From the NCBI RefSeq assembly GCF_030433645.1, contig NZ_JAROCG010000002.1, positions 1 through 64,000 of the forward strand: a DNA stretch of 64,000 nt. The letters run 5' to 3'. Position 1 is the stretch's first letter, and every line of letters starts with the position of its first letter. The notes under the pieces were generated by a model that saw nothing but the letters and a program-made list of their open reading frames with translations, was not told where the DNA came from and did not search any database. Shown piece after piece: positions 25,817 through 35,039 of the stretch. The position numbers and the translations under genes are program-made. Origin of the DNA: Arthrobacter burdickii. Lineage in GTDB: Bacteria > Actinomycetota > Actinomycetes > Actinomycetales > Micrococcaceae.

Positions 25817-25945
25817 GGGTGCTATTCCGGATGTGTCCCGTGTCACCCGCCCGACAGGGGGGTGTGCGGACTGGATGATGGGCGACGGCGGTGCCACACT
25901 GTGCGTGCGCCCGCGGCACCGCGGGGCGTGGACGGATGGTGGGCC

Positions 25946-27439
25946 ATGAGTGGAATCCGGATGGGAACGGCCTCCGGGCGATGGATCCTGGTCGCGACAG
26001 TCCTGGGTTCGGGTATCGCCGGCATCGATGCCACCGTCGTCAACGTGGCCCTGCCGACGATCGGGCGGGACCTCGGCACGAATTTCTCGGCCATGCAGTG
26101 GATGGTCACCGGCTACACCCTGACGCTCGCCTCCTTCATCCTGCTCGGCGGGGCGCTGGGGGACCGGTTCGGGCGGCGGCGCGTCTTCGTGGTCGGTGTC
26201 ATCTGGTTCGCCGTCGCCTCCCTGCTGTGCGGGTTGGCTCCGGACGCCGGCCTGCTCATCGCGGCGCGTGCCCTCCAGGGCGTCGGAGGGGCCCTGCTCA
26301 CGCCGGGCAGCCTCGCGATCCTCCAGGCCGCCTTCTCGGGTGAGGACCGCGCGCGGGCCATCGGAGCGTGGTCCGGCCTGGGGGGCGTGGCCACCGCCAT
26401 CGGGCCCTTCCTCGGGGGATGGCTCGTCGAAAGCGTCTCCTGGCGCTGGGTCTTCCTCATCAATGTCCCCGTCGCGGCCGTCGTCGTCTGGATCGCCGTG
26501 CGGCATGTTCCCGAGACCCGCGACCCGGGCGCGACGGGCGGGCTCGACCTCGCCGGGGCGGCCCTCGGGGCGCTCGCGCTCGCCGGCACGACCTACGCGC
26601 TGATCGAAGCGCCCGACCAGGGCATGGGTTCGGCCGGAGTCCTCGCGTCCGGGCTCCTGGGACTCGCCGCGGCCGCAGCCTTCCTCGCGGTGGAGCGGCG
26701 CACCGAGAATCCGATGCTGCCCCTGGGCATCTTCGGCAATCGACAGTTCCGTGCGGCGAACGCCGTCACGTTCCTCATCTACGCGGTGTTCGGCGGCATC
26801 TTCTTCCTGCTCGTCGTCCACCTGCAGGTCGTGGCGGGTTTCAGCCCGGTGGCGTCCGGCACCGCGATGCTCCCGATCACGGCGCTGATGCTCGCCCTGT
26901 CGCCGCGCGCAGGAGCGCTCAGTTCCAGGATCGGCCCCCGCATCCCGATGGCGGTCGGTCCGCTCATCTGCGCCGTGTCGCTGGTCCTCATGCTGCGGAT
27001 CGGCGCGGAGGCGTCCTATCTCCGCGACGTGCTTCCGCCGGTGATCGTGCTCGGCCTCGGGCTGTCGCTGCTCGTCGCACCCCTGACGTCGACGGCGCTG
27101 TCCTCGGTGCCGGAACGCCAAGCGGGGCTCGCCTCCGGTGTCAACAACGCGGTCGCGCGGGCGGCGGGCCTCATCGCGATCGCCGTCCTGCCGGCTGCCG
27201 CAGGTCTGACAGGAGACGCCTACGACAACCCGAGGACCTTCGAGGCCGGATTCGCTACCGCATGCCTTCTCGGCGCCGGAGTACTGGCGGTGGGTGGACT
27301 CCTGGCCGCCGTCAGTATCCGGAACCCCGGGGTGCCGGAGGCCGACCACCCCAGGCACTGCGCCGTCGGCGGCACCCCGGCGGCTCCCGGCGCCCTCCGC
27401 GAGGCGCGCGGCGGCCAGGGCGGGCACCCTCGGACATGA
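25946..27439 (+). CDS. DHA2-family multidrug MFS transporter
   Basis: A 497-aa major-facilitator with 14 predicted helices, the hallmark of the DHA2 (EmrB/QacA) drug:H+ antiporters. Features include DATVVNVALPTIG in helix 1 (motif D1), GALGDRFGRRR between helices 2 and 3 (motif A) and GGALLTPGSLAIL (motif C, antiporter). The C-terminal tail is Pro/Gly-rich. The ATG at 25946 is chosen because it begins just before helix 1. It diverges from the ene-reductase gene; shared control by one repressor is plausible. Confidence 0.88.
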   Translation: MSGIRMGTASGRWILVATVLGSGIAGIDATVVNVALPTIGRDLGTNFSAMQWMVTGYTLTLASFILLGGALGDRFGRRRVFVVGVIWFAVASLLCGLAPDAGLLIAARALQGVGGALLTPGSLAILQAAFSGEDRARAIGAWSGLGGVATAIGPFLGGWLVESVSWRWVFLINVPVAAVVVWIAVRHVPETRDPGATGGLDLAGAALGALALAGTTYALIEAPDQGMGSAGVLASGLLGLAAAAAFLAVERRTENPMLPLGIFGNRQFRAANAVTFLIYAVFGGIFFLLVVHLQVVAGFSPVASGTAMLPITALMLALSPRAGALSSRIGPRIPMAVGPLICAVSLVLMLRIGAEASYLRDVLPPVIVLGLGLSLLVAPLTSTALSSVPERQAGLASGVNNAVARAAGLIAIAVLPAAAGLTGDAYDNPRTFEAGFATACLLGAGVLAVGGLLAAVSIRNPGVPEADHPRHCAVGGTPAAPGALREARGGQGGHPRT

Positions 27440-27468
27440 CGAAGCCCCGGGGGGTTCCCGGGGCTTCG
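27440..27468. terminator. Bidirectional terminator
   Basis: CGAAGCCCCGG and CCGGGGCTTCG form an 11-bp stem between convergent genes. Confidence 0.75.
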
Positions 27469-27488
27469 CAGTGTTCCGTTCGGGGGTG

Positions 27489-27959
27489 TTACTTGATGTC
27501 CTGCTCGTCCATCGCGCTCAGCGGTGACCCGCCACGGTTCGCGGGGTCGTCGCTCGCGTCGACCTCGTCGTCCTCCATCATGCCGAAGTCCACGTCCGCG
27601 GAGGCTTCACCGAGCATCGGCTCCTCCGGCGGGTACTGCTCGTCCCCGTGCCGGTAGCGGGCCTCGGCCGTCTCCTCGCGGAGGGTCTGGTCGCTCAGGT
27701 AACCTTCCTCGCCGATCGCGCTGACGCCGTTCTCGTCGAAGTCGTTCTCGTCGTCGCCGCTCTCGATCGCGCTGGGCTCGTCCTGCAGGAGGGGGTCGTC
27801 CTGCCACCGGTCCGGATTGTTCTCCGCGGCGTCGGGGTAGTCGTCGGGCTGGCCCTCGAGGACCGGATCAAAGGCCTCGGGAGCAAGCGAGTCGTTCGGC
27901 ACGTCGGGCTCTTCGCCCACGATGGTCAGTTCCTCATCGGGAAGGTTCTCGGTCATCAT
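27489..27959 (-). CDS. Acidic DUF5709-type protein
   Basis: A 156-aa, strongly acidic and mostly disordered cytosolic protein. It carries the EEGYLSDQTLREETAEARYRH segment (broken by no gap) seen in the DUF5709 family of actinobacteria, with runs of Asp/Glu and Asn-Pro elsewhere. The family has no known function; several members appear in stress or stationary-phase contexts. Two adjacent ATGs start the gene. An inverted repeat CATCAG-N4-CTGATG lies upstream. Confidence 0.7.
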   Translation of the reverse strand: MMTENLPDEELTIVGEEPDVPNDSLAPEAFDPVLEGQPDDYPDAAENNPDRWQDDPLLQDEPSAIESGDDENDFDENGVSAIGEEGYLSDQTLREETAEARYRHGDEQYPPEEPMLGEASADVDFGMMEDDEVDASDDPANRGGSPLSAMDEQDIK

Positions 27960-27993
27960 CTCTGCCTTTCGTCGGTGCTGTGCTTCCTTCGAT

Positions 27994-28009
27994 CATCAGC
28001 CTACTGATG
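27994..28009 (-). promoter_or_regulatory. Inverted repeat upstream of DUF5709 gene
   Basis: CATCAG, 4 nt, CTGATG, 35 nt before the ATG. It has the same geometry as CATAAG-N4-CTTA (two base changes) and may be a divergent version of that motif. Confidence 0.35.
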
Positions 28010-28061
28010 AATCGGCCCGGATGACAGTTCCCCACCGCCGCCCTGATCGGTCTGGGTCCTG

Positions 28062-28925
28062 CTAGTCGCGGTCGCGCCAGCTGTGCCGGGGTTCGTACCC
28101 GAGGATCCGCCGGGCCTTGTCGATGGAGAGGAGCGTTTCGTGCTCACCTACCTCCCGGACCACCTCCACGCCGGGGAACACCTCCGCGGCGAGGTCCGCA
28201 CTCGCACGGCTCATCACGGTGTCAGCGGCAGCGATGAGGAAGCGGTCGAAGCCGGGCGCCGCGTTCTGCAGGGCCTTCTCCACGGCCTGGGCGCCGTCGC
28301 GGCCGTCGATGTAGCCCCACAGGTTCCACTTGCGTGCAGTCGCGTCGGCATCGAAGGAGGGGAACTCGGCGTAGTCCTCGGGGTCCATGACGTTCGAGAA
28401 CCGCAGGGCGGTGATGCTCAGTTCCGGGTCCCAGCGCGCCAGCTCGATGGCGAGCTGCTCCTCGAGGTGCTTGACCAGGGAGTACGTGCTCTCGGGCCGG
28501 GCCGGGTACTCCTCGTCCACGGGGATGTACGGAGGAGGGGTGTCGAACGGGAGTCCGAGCACCGTCTCGCTGGAGGCGTAGACGATCCGCTTGATGCCGG
28601 CCCGCCGGCACGCCTGGAACACGTTGTACGTGGCCGTCATGTTGTTGTGGAACGTCGCGGCATCGGCCTGCAGCCCGGGCGCAGGGATGGCACCGAGATG
28701 CACCACGGCATCCAGGGCCTCGTACTTGTCGTCCACGCCCTGGAACGCGTCGGCCACCTGACCGTAGTCGCGCAGGTCGATCCGGAGGAAGGACGGGCTG
28801 CGCTCCCCGTGCTGGTCCAGTTCGACGACGGTGTGGCCGGCCTCGCGGAGGCCGCGCACCACGCTGCGTCCGAGCTTGCCGTTGGAGCCGGTGACCGCGA
28901 CGTTGAGCGTTGCAGGGCCCGCCAT
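28062..28925 (-). CDS. NAD-dependent epimerase/dehydratase family protein
   Basis: A 287-aa extended SDR. The Rossmann motif GSNGKLG is near residues 13-19, and a YSLVK (Y-x3-K) catalytic pair is near 147-151, preceded by a Ser in VYASSETV. It resembles uronate dehydrogenase/UDP-glucose-4-epimerase-like enzymes that act on sugars. Its ATG shares a base with the stop of the upstream aldo/keto reductase gene (TGATG), so the two are translationally coupled. Confidence 0.85.
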   Translation of the reverse strand: MAGPATLNVAVTGSNGKLGRSVVRGLREAGHTVVELDQHGERSPSFLRIDLRDYGQVADAFQGVDDKYEALDAVVHLGAIPAPGLQADAATFHNNMTATYNVFQACRRAGIKRIVYASSETVLGLPFDTPPPYIPVDEEYPARPESTYSLVKHLEEQLAIELARWDPELSITALRFSNVMDPEDYAEFPSFDADATARKWNLWGYIDGRDGAQAVEKALQNAAPGFDRFLIAAADTVMSRASADLAAEVFPGVEVVREVGEHETLLSIDKARRILGYEPRHSWRDRD

Positions 28926-29929
28926 CAGGCCGGCCGCGTCTCGGGGGACACCGTCTTTGCGACGTCGGTCTCCGCGAGGTCGCCGATCGCGTCATCGATC
29001 GCCTTCAGGACATCGTCCTCCAGCGTCACGCCGGCAGCGGCGGCATTCGACTCCACCTGCTCGGGGCGCGAGGCCCCGATGATCGCCGAGGCGACGTTCT
29101 TGTTCTGCAGCACCCAGGCGATCGCGAGCTGCGCCATCGTGAGCCCTACGCCGTCGGCGATGGGCGCGAGCTTCTGGACACCGGTGAGGACGTCGTCGCT
29201 CATCCAGCGCTTGATCATGTCGGCGCCGCCCTTGTCGTCGGAGGCACGGGTGCCCTGCTCGGGCTGCTGCCCGGGACGGTACTTGCCGGTCAGGACGCCC
29301 TGCGCCACGGGGGACCAGACGATCTGGGACAGTCCGAGTTCCTCGGAGGTGGGGACGACCTCGCCCTCGATCACGCGCCACAGCATCGAGTACTGGGGCT
29401 GGTTGGAGATGAGCTGGAAACCGAGGTCCTTCGCAAGGGCGGCGCCGTCGCGGATCTGCTGGGCCGTCCACTCGCTGACGCCGATGTAAAGGGCCTTGCC
29501 CTGGCGCACGACGTCGGCGAAGGCCTGCATCGTCTCCTCGAGCGGCGTCTCGTGGTCGTACCGGTGCGCCTGGTAGAGGTCCACGTAGTCGGTCTGGAGT
29601 CGCTGCAGCGAGCCGTCGATCGATTCCAGAATGTGCTTGCGGGAGAGCCCCACGTCGTTGTGGCCCTTGGGGCCCGTGGGTCCCCAGACCTTCGTGAAGA
29701 TCTCCAGGGACTGCCGGCGCTCGCCCTTCAGCGCCTCGCCGAGCACGGTCTCCGCCGCCGTGTTCGCGTACACGTCCGCGGTGTCGAACGTGGTGATGCC
29801 CACGTCGAGCGCCGCGCGCACGCACTGCGTCGCGACGTCGTTCTCCACCTGCGATCCATGCGTGAGCCAGTTTCCGTAGGTGATTTCCGAGATCTTGAAG
29901 CCGCTGTTGCCGAGGTATCTGAAGTCCAT
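28925..29929 (-). CDS. Aldo/keto reductase (Kv-beta/YghZ-like)
   Basis: A 334-aa (beta/alpha)8 oxidoreductase. The catalytic tetrad is visible in DTADVYANT (Asp and Tyr), EIFTKVWG (Lys) and VDLYQAHRYD (His). The NADPH-binding segment IIGASRPEQVESN is near the C-terminus. It belongs to the voltage-gated-K-channel-beta-like group of aldehyde/ketone reductases. The start at 29929 (MDFRYLGNSG) is preferred: it matches the family N-terminus and has TAGCAT 7 nt upstream, a leaderless layout. An in-frame GTG 18 nt upstream is possible. Confidence 0.9.
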   Translation of the reverse strand: MDFRYLGNSGFKISEITYGNWLTHGSQVENDVATQCVRAALDVGITTFDTADVYANTAAETVLGEALKGERRQSLEIFTKVWGPTGPKGHNDVGLSRKHILESIDGSLQRLQTDYVDLYQAHRYDHETPLEETMQAFADVVRQGKALYIGVSEWTAQQIRDGAALAKDLGFQLISNQPQYSMLWRVIEGEVVPTSEELGLSQIVWSPVAQGVLTGKYRPGQQPEQGTRASDDKGGADMIKRWMSDDVLTGVQKLAPIADGVGLTMAQLAIAWVLQNKNVASAIIGASRPEQVESNAAAAGVTLEDDVLKAIDDAIGDLAETDVAKTVSPETRPA

Positions 29930-29936
29930 GCTTCTG

Positions 29937-29942
29937 ATGCTA
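29937..29942 (-). promoter_or_regulatory. -10 element of aldo/keto reductase operon
   Basis: TAGCAT, then 7 nt, then ATG. It overlaps CCTAAG-GGTG-GTTAGC, a relaxed match to the CCATAAG-N4-CTTA motif. Confidence 0.45.
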
Positions 29943-30075
29943 ACCACCCTTAGGAAGCGAGTACAGGACGGACAGTTCCCCCAGGCAACATTGACGCCGG
30001 ATCCACGGGAGGCAGGTGCGCAGCCGCTAGACTTGTGGGCGTCCTTCGCTCGCCGCCCACAGTAAATGAGGAATC

Positions 30076-31149
30076 TTGGCCGACTTCAGCGCCCGTTTCG
30101 CCACCACGACGGAGCAGCAGGACTGGGATGCGCTGGTGACGTCCAATCCGGGCGGCGGCAACGTGCTCCAGTCCGCGGCGTTTGCGGAGGTCAAGTCGCA
30201 CCACGGGTGGCGGCCCCGGTTCCTGGTCCTCGAGGGTCCGGACTCGACGAGCTACAACCTCATCCTCGAGAAGAGGGTGCCCCTGCTCGGGTCCCTCTGG
30301 TACCTCATCAAGGGACCGGCGGTCACCGAGGCGGGCCACGTCCCAGCGGCCGTGCGGGCCGTGGCCGACCTCGCCCGGCGCGAGGGGCACCGCGTCTTCG
30401 CCATCAAGGTGGAACCCGACCTCGTGGACGGTCCCGAGGTGCGCGAGCTCTTCCGCGCCGCGGGCCTCGTCAAGACGTTCAACCTGCAGCCGAACGACAG
30501 CACGGCCATCCTGGACACCACCCCGGACTCCAACCAGTTGCTGCGGAACCTGCACTCGCGGGGCCGCAACGCCGTCCGCCGGGCCATGCGCGAGGGCGTC
30601 GAGGTCCGGCGCATGGAGCCGACCCAGGAGACCTTCCGGGCGATGTACTCCCTGATGTCGCACATCGAGGACCGTTCCGCGGCCCGCATGCGCTCCTTCG
30701 AGTACTACAGCCGTTTCTGGCAGAACTTCGTGGACGCCGGACAGGGCCGTTTCTACTTCGTGCACGAGGACGGCGAACCGTCGGTGGGGGCGTTCGTCAT
30801 CAACTACGGGTCGAAGGGGACCTACAAGGACGGCGGCTCCCGGCCCGGGCGGACACAGTACGGCGATTCGCACCTCGTGCAATGGAGGGCGATCAACGAC
30901 CTCAAGGACGAGTTCGGGATCGTCGAGTACGACTTCTGTGGAACTCCGCCGAGCGACCGGCTCAAGGACACCGACCACCCGCACCACGGCCTGGGGCTCT
31001 TCAAGACGAGCTTCACCAAGACCGTCACGGACTTCGTCGGCTGCTACGACTTCGTGGTCAGCGGCTGGAAGTATCGTGTGTGGAACACGATTGCGGAGCG
31101 TGTGGCGCGCCAGGTGTACTGGCGCCGCACGCACCAACCGTTCTACTGA
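30076..31149 (+). CDS. FemAB-family peptidoglycan bridge aminoacyltransferase
   Basis: A 357-aa protein made of tandem GNAT-like folds, as in FemX/FemA. These use aminoacyl-tRNA to add interpeptide-bridge residues to lipid II; Micrococcaceae have Lys-type walls with Ala or other bridges. Visible family features are NVLQSAAFAEVKSHHGW near the start, an ILDTTPD then LHSRGRNAVRRA segment, and a C-terminal HGLGLFKTSF. It has a TTG start with GAGG 5 nt upstream. A leader hairpin (GTGGGCG at 30035-30041 with CGCCCAC at 30054-30060) follows a -10-like TAGACT. Confidence 0.85.
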   Translation: MADFSARFATTTEQQDWDALVTSNPGGGNVLQSAAFAEVKSHHGWRPRFLVLEGPDSTSYNLILEKRVPLLGSLWYLIKGPAVTEAGHVPAAVRAVADLARREGHRVFAIKVEPDLVDGPEVRELFRAAGLVKTFNLQPNDSTAILDTTPDSNQLLRNLHSRGRNAVRRAMREGVEVRRMEPTQETFRAMYSLMSHIEDRSAARMRSFEYYSRFWQNFVDAGQGRFYFVHEDGEPSVGAFVINYGSKGTYKDGGSRPGRTQYGDSHLVQWRAINDLKDEFGIVEYDFCGTPPSDRLKDTDHPHHGLGLFKTSFTKTVTDFVGCYDFVVSGWKYRVWNTIAERVARQVYWRRTHQPFY

Positions 31150-31195
31150 GGAAAAGCCCGCGGACTCCGCGGCGCGTGAAGCATGAAAGGCCGCT

Positions 31196-32887
31196 GTGAC
31201 AGACGGTTCCACCCCGGAGGATGGCCGATCGCCTTCCACCAATCCTTCGCCTGTGGCGGAGGCACTCCCCGTCATCCAGCGGCCCTTCGATCCGAGTGAG
31301 GACGAGAAGAAGAAGCTCGCCGCCGGCCGAGGGAGCGGCCGGAAGGCGCGAGGAGCTGCCGCTCCACCGAAGAAGCGTCCGGCGACGGAGCCGAGGACCC
31401 CTCGGCAGGGCCGCCAGCGCCCGTCGGCTCCGCGGCCCGCGGACGCCCTGCCCACCACGCCCGAGCGCGTACCGTCGTCGAGCCGTCCCAACGCCGCTGC
31501 CCGCAGCATGCTCCGTCGCCTGGTGCAGGGGGAGTCCCCGCCCACCCAGGCCATGAGCATCGTCGAGCGGCTGGCGGGCAGCCCCTACGCGAATCCGATG
31601 GTCCAGGTCGCCGGGCCCGACGCAAGCGCCCGCAAAGCCCTGGACTTCGCGCTCAGCCTGGCGGAGACCATGTTCCGGTACGGGGCGGGAGCGCTGGAGG
31701 TCGAGACGAGCATCATCGCCGTGACGGCGGCTTTCGGCCTGGACAACATCGAGGTGGACATCACCAACCAGTCGGTGGTGCTCAACTACTCGGCCAAGGA
31801 CCAGACGCCGACGACGGTGCTGCGGGTGGTCCGGTCCTGGACGAACAACTACGCGGGCCTCACGGCGATCCACCGCCTCGTCTCCGACATCGCGGACGGC
31901 GGCGTCTCCCGCACCGAAGCGGTGCAGCGGCTCGACGAGATCACGCACCGGCCCAAGCCCTTCCCGCGCTGGATGGTCACGGCCGCATTCGGTATCTTCG
32001 CGGCCGCCATCGTCGCGTTCACCGGCGGCACGGTGCTGGCATCCCTCATCGGCTTCGTCAGCTGCATCCTCGTGGATCTGGTGAGCCGGAAGCTCGGAGA
32101 GTGGCGCGTACCCGAATTCTTCTCCGTCGCGACCTCGTCCGCGCTCGTCACCCTGATCGCCATGCTGTTCTGGTGGCTGCAGGTGCCGATCGCGCCGGCC
32201 CTCGTCGTGGTGGGCGGCATCCTCCTGCTCCTGCCGACCGGCAGGCTGGTCTCCGCGACGCAGGACGCCATCAACGGCTTCCCGGTCACGGCCGCCGGGC
32301 GGTTCCTCTCGGCGATCCTCATCTTCGCGGCGCTGGTCGCCGGCATCGCCGTCGCGCTCGTCGCCGGAACGGCGCTCGGCATACCCGAACTCGAGGTCCT
32401 CGACTCATCGGGCAGCCAGTACCCGTGGCCCGTGGTGGCGGTGCTGGTCTTCATCTCCGTCTCGATGATCTGCATCGCCGAGCAGACAGACGTGAAGCTT
32501 GTGATCCCCACGTCGCTCGTCGCGGTGGCCGGGTACCTCTTCCTGATCACCGTGATGACCGCGGGCGTCGGCTACCGACTAGCACCAGCCCTGGCCGCGA
32601 TCCTGATCGGAGCGCTGTCACGCGTCGTCGCCCTCCGGCTCGGTGCACCCCAGCTCGTCGTGGCCGTTCCCGCGGTCCTCTTCCTCTACCCCGGGCTGAC
32701 CATCTTCCGTTCGATGTACATGCTCACCCTCGATTCGGCCTTGGTGTCCGACGGCGCCCTCGGCCTCTTCAATGCCCTGACCGTGGTGCTGGCCATCGCC
32801 GCCGGAGTGGTCCTCGGCGACAACCTGGCGAGACCGTTCACGCGCAAGCTCAGCTCGAACGAGCGGCAGCGCAACCGGCGGCGATAG
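31196..32887 (+). CDS. Threonine/serine exporter, ThrE family
   Basis: A 563-aa transporter with a GTG start. About 110 residues of basic, Pro/Ser-rich cytosolic N-terminus are followed by a ThrE N-domain with PDASARKALDFALSLAET and about ten membrane helices (from WMVTAAFGIFAAAIVAFTGG to ALTVVLAIAAGVVLGDNLA). Corynebacterium ThrE has the same fused ThrE_N and ThrE_C halves and exports threonine and serine. It lies 46 nt after the FemAB gene and may be co-transcribed with it. Confidence 0.88.
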   Translation: MTDGSTPEDGRSPSTNPSPVAEALPVIQRPFDPSEDEKKKLAAGRGSGRKARGAAAPPKKRPATEPRTPRQGRQRPSAPRPADALPTTPERVPSSSRPNAAARSMLRRLVQGESPPTQAMSIVERLAGSPYANPMVQVAGPDASARKALDFALSLAETMFRYGAGALEVETSIIAVTAAFGLDNIEVDITNQSVVLNYSAKDQTPTTVLRVVRSWTNNYAGLTAIHRLVSDIADGGVSRTEAVQRLDEITHRPKPFPRWMVTAAFGIFAAAIVAFTGGTVLASLIGFVSCILVDLVSRKLGEWRVPEFFSVATSSALVTLIAMLFWWLQVPIAPALVVVGGILLLLPTGRLVSATQDAINGFPVTAAGRFLSAILIFAALVAGIAVALVAGTALGIPELEVLDSSGSQYPWPVVAVLVFISVSMICIAEQTDVKLVIPTSLVAVAGYLFLITVMTAGVGYRLAPALAAILIGALSRVVALRLGAPQLVVAVPAVLFLYPGLTIFRSMYMLTLDSALVSDGALGLFNALTVVLAIAAGVVLGDNLARPFTRKLSSNERQRNRRR

Positions 32888-32964
32888 CCGGTCGTGGCCA
32901 GCACTGCGGCCCTGCCCAGCGCTGCGAGCAGTGGTCGGCACTGCGTGCGTTGGTGGCCCTGGCC

Positions 32965-33009
32965 GCGTTGGCCGCGTTGGCCGCGTTGGCCGCGTTGGCC
33001 GCGTTGACC
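32965..33009. repeat. 9-nt tandem repeat between thrE and ung
   Basis: GCGTTGGCC is present in four perfect copies (32965-33000) plus one with a single change. It is intergenic, 80-120 nt after the thrE stop. A degenerate copy precedes it. Confidence 0.95.
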
Positions 33010-33046
33010 CGCGCTGCCCGACGCCCGCTAGCCGCTGGGGCCCTGG

Positions 33047-33865
33047 CTAGCCTGCCCTGCCGACGGCCGTGGTCCGCGACCAGTCGATGGGCTCCGCGCC
33101 CTGCTGCGCCAGCAGGTCGTTGACACGGCTGAAGGGCCGGGAGCCGAAGAATCCGCGGGAGGCCGAAAGGGGACTGGGATGCGCGGACTCCACGGTCGGC
33201 GTCGCGCCGAGCAGGGGTTTCAGGCGGAGTGCGTCCTTGCCCCACAGGATGGCGACGAGCGGACCGCCCCGGGCCACGAGAGCGCGGATGGCGGCGTCGG
33301 TCACGAGCTCCCAGCCCAGGCCGCGATGCGAGGCGGGATCGCCGGCGCGGACCGTCAGCACCCGGTTGAGCAGCAGGACCCCCTGCTCCGTCCATCCGGA
33401 CAGGTCACCCGTGGCGGGTGGAGCCGCCCCCGTGTCCGCGGCCAGCTCCCGGTAGATGTTCGCGAGGCTGCGGGGAAGCGGCCGGGTCGCGGGATCGACG
33501 GCGAAGCTGAGTCCGACGGCGTGCCCCACGGTCGGGTACGGGTCCTGCCCCACGATGACCACGCGCACCCTGTCCAGCGGGGTGGTGAAGGCCCGCAGGA
33601 TATGCGGCGCATCCGGAAGGATCCGCAGCCCGTTGTCCAGGTCCGCCGCGAGCGATGCTGCGAGCTGGTGCAGTACCGGTTCGACGGGCTTGAGCGCGGC
33701 TGCCCAATCCTCGGGGACCAGCTCCTCGATGCCCGCGGGAGCAGCGAACGGGAAGACCGACTCGTTGGGCGAGGGCGGGGTGGAGGTCCGCGGCCTCCCG
33801 GTCTTTCGTGCCGCACCCGTCGTCGAGGAGGCAGGGAGGTCGAAGAGGGCGCCGTCGTCGGTCAT
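33047..33865 (-). CDS. ung: Uracil-DNA glycosylase, family 1
   Basis: A 272-aa enzyme that removes uracil from DNA. The water-activating loop VGQDPYPT carries the catalytic Asp, and the C-terminal [13 protein letters not shown] loop carries the catalytic His and minor-groove wedge. A further motif is LLLNRVLTV. The first 50 residues are a disordered extension. The ATG at 33865 starts the family-like N-terminus and has AAGAAT 6 nt upstream, a possible leaderless promoter. It diverges from the DUF3263 gene. Confidence 0.95.
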   Translation of the reverse strand: MTDDGALFDLPASSTTGAARKTGRPRTSTPPSPNESVFPFAAPAGIEELVPEDWAAALKPVEPVLHQLAASLAADLDNGLRILPDAPHILRAFTTPLDRVRVVIVGQDPYPTVGHAVGLSFAVDPATRPLPRSLANIYRELAADTGAAPPATGDLSGWTEQGVLLLNRVLTVRAGDPASHRGLGWELVTDAAIRALVARGGPLVAILWGKDALRLKPLLGATPTVESAHPSPLSASRGFFGSRPFSRVNDLLAQQGAEPIDWSRTTAVGRAG

Positions 33866-33871
33866 GGCACT

Positions 33872-33877
33872 ATTCTT
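33872..33877 (-). promoter_or_regulatory. -10 candidate of ung (leaderless)
   Basis: AAGAAT on the minus strand, 6 nt before ATG; four of six bases match TATAAT. No -35 is visible. Confidence 0.3.
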
Positions 33878-33969
33878 CCGCGCCGCCGGGGCGCCGTCCG
33901 TTCGAATGACATGCCTGTAATTCCCCACTACCATTGAGTAGTAGTTGTGCCCATTGGAGGAAGGCGGTA

Positions 33970-34281
33970 ATGGAGATGGCTGAGCCGATGCGGCAGCCTG
34001 CCGACACGCCCTCCGGACAGGACGCGAAGCTGGCCCTGGGTGACCGCGAGCAGCGCATGCTCGCGCTCGAACGCGAGTGGTGGAAGTACTCCGGTGCGAA
34101 GGAGCAGGCCATCCGGGACCTTTTCAACATGTCCGCCACGCACTACTACCAGGTGCTCAACGCGCTGATCGATACCGAGGCGGCGCTCGCGCACGATCCC
34201 ATGCTCGTGAAGCGGCTGAGGCGGCTGAGGTCCACCCGCCAGAAGGCACGCTCCGCTCGCCGTCTCGGCGCGGACATCTAG
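33970..34281 (+). CDS. DUF3263 protein
   Basis: A 103-aa helical protein matching actinobacterial DUF3263: [44 protein letters not shown] and [18 protein letters not shown] are spread along it. The middle resembles a helix-turn-helix, suggesting DNA binding, but the function is unestablished. A GGAGGAAGG ribosome site precedes the ATG at 33970; a longer in-frame start lacks one. It is followed 41 nt later by the LytR_C gene, a pairing commonly seen in actinobacteria. Confidence 0.85.
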   Translation: MEMAEPMRQPADTPSGQDAKLALGDREQRMLALEREWWKYSGAKEQAIRDLFNMSATHYYQVLNALIDTEAALAHDPMLVKRLRRLRSTRQKARSARRLGADI

Positions 34282-34322
34282 AACTGTCCGCTACCCCGAC
34301 GAGCGAAGGACCACCCTCACCC

Positions 34323-34955
34323 ATGACCGAGCACCCGCGGGACGAGTTCGACAGGGTCCCGGAGGCTTCAGTGCGCCAGGGCGTCCACCGGGAGCGGGTC
34401 ATCCCTGCCGGATCAAGCGGCCTCGGCCTCAAGATCACCGTGGGGGTCCTCGCGCTCCTGATCGGCCTGGGCTCCTACTTCCTCCTTCCCCGGCTGGGCC
34501 TCGCGGGAGGTGGTGGTGCCGCGGCGTCGGCCACCGGGCAGTCCACAGCCTCCGGTCCGGCCTCGGACCCGTCGTCGACGGCGAACGGCGACGCGAGCAC
34601 GGATGCGACGGAGGAACCGTCCTCGGACGGCACTGCTTCGGACGAGGACGCGGACGAGGACGCGGACGAGGTGGACGATTCCGACCGAGCCCAGACGGTG
34701 AACGTCCTCAACGGCACCGGCGCCCCCGGCTTGGCCTCCGTGGCAGCCGGCCGGCTGGCATCCGCGGGGTGGACCTCGGCGCTTCCCGGGAACTGGGCCG
34801 GCGCTCCCGTGGACGCCTCCGTGGTCTTCTACAACGGCGAGGCACAGCGGGCCGGGGCCGAGGCGGTGGCTGAGGACCTGGGCATCACGAACCTCGTCGA
34901 CAGCGCGGATGTCTCGCCGGATATCTCCGTCGTGCTCGGACCCGAGTTCCAGTGA
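34323..34955 (+). CDS. LytR C-terminal (LytR_C) domain membrane protein
   Basis: A 210-aa protein. It has a short cytosolic N-terminus, one membrane helix (ITVGVLALLIGLGSYFLLP) and a disordered Ser/Ala/Asp-rich linker with a DEDADEDADEVDD acidic run. An extracytoplasmic LytR_C domain (VNVLNGTGAPGLASVAAGRL to the end) follows. The LytR_C domain occurs at the end of some LCP wall-polymer ligases; here it stands alone, so a wall-associated binding role is the best guess. It precedes the groEL control region. Confidence 0.82.
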   Translation: MTEHPRDEFDRVPEASVRQGVHRERVIPAGSSGLGLKITVGVLALLIGLGSYFLLPRLGLAGGGGAAASATGQSTASGPASDPSSTANGDASTDATEEPSSDGTASDEDADEDADEVDDSDRAQTVNVLNGTGAPGLASVAAGRLASAGWTSALPGNWAGAPVDASVVFYNGEAQRAGAEAVAEDLGITNLVDSADVSPDISVVLGPEFQ

Positions 34956-35039
34956 TCCGCAGTTCGAGGGGCGGCCGGAACAGCGTCGCGGAGTGACCGT
35001 GCGACCGGACGGCAAGGATGCTTCGACGCGCTCAATCGG

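Noticed and set aside
32965..33009. CRISPR-like repeats
   Set aside because: The 9-nt units have no spacers between them, and no cas genes occur in the window. The 13- and 15-nt arrays were rejected for the same reason.
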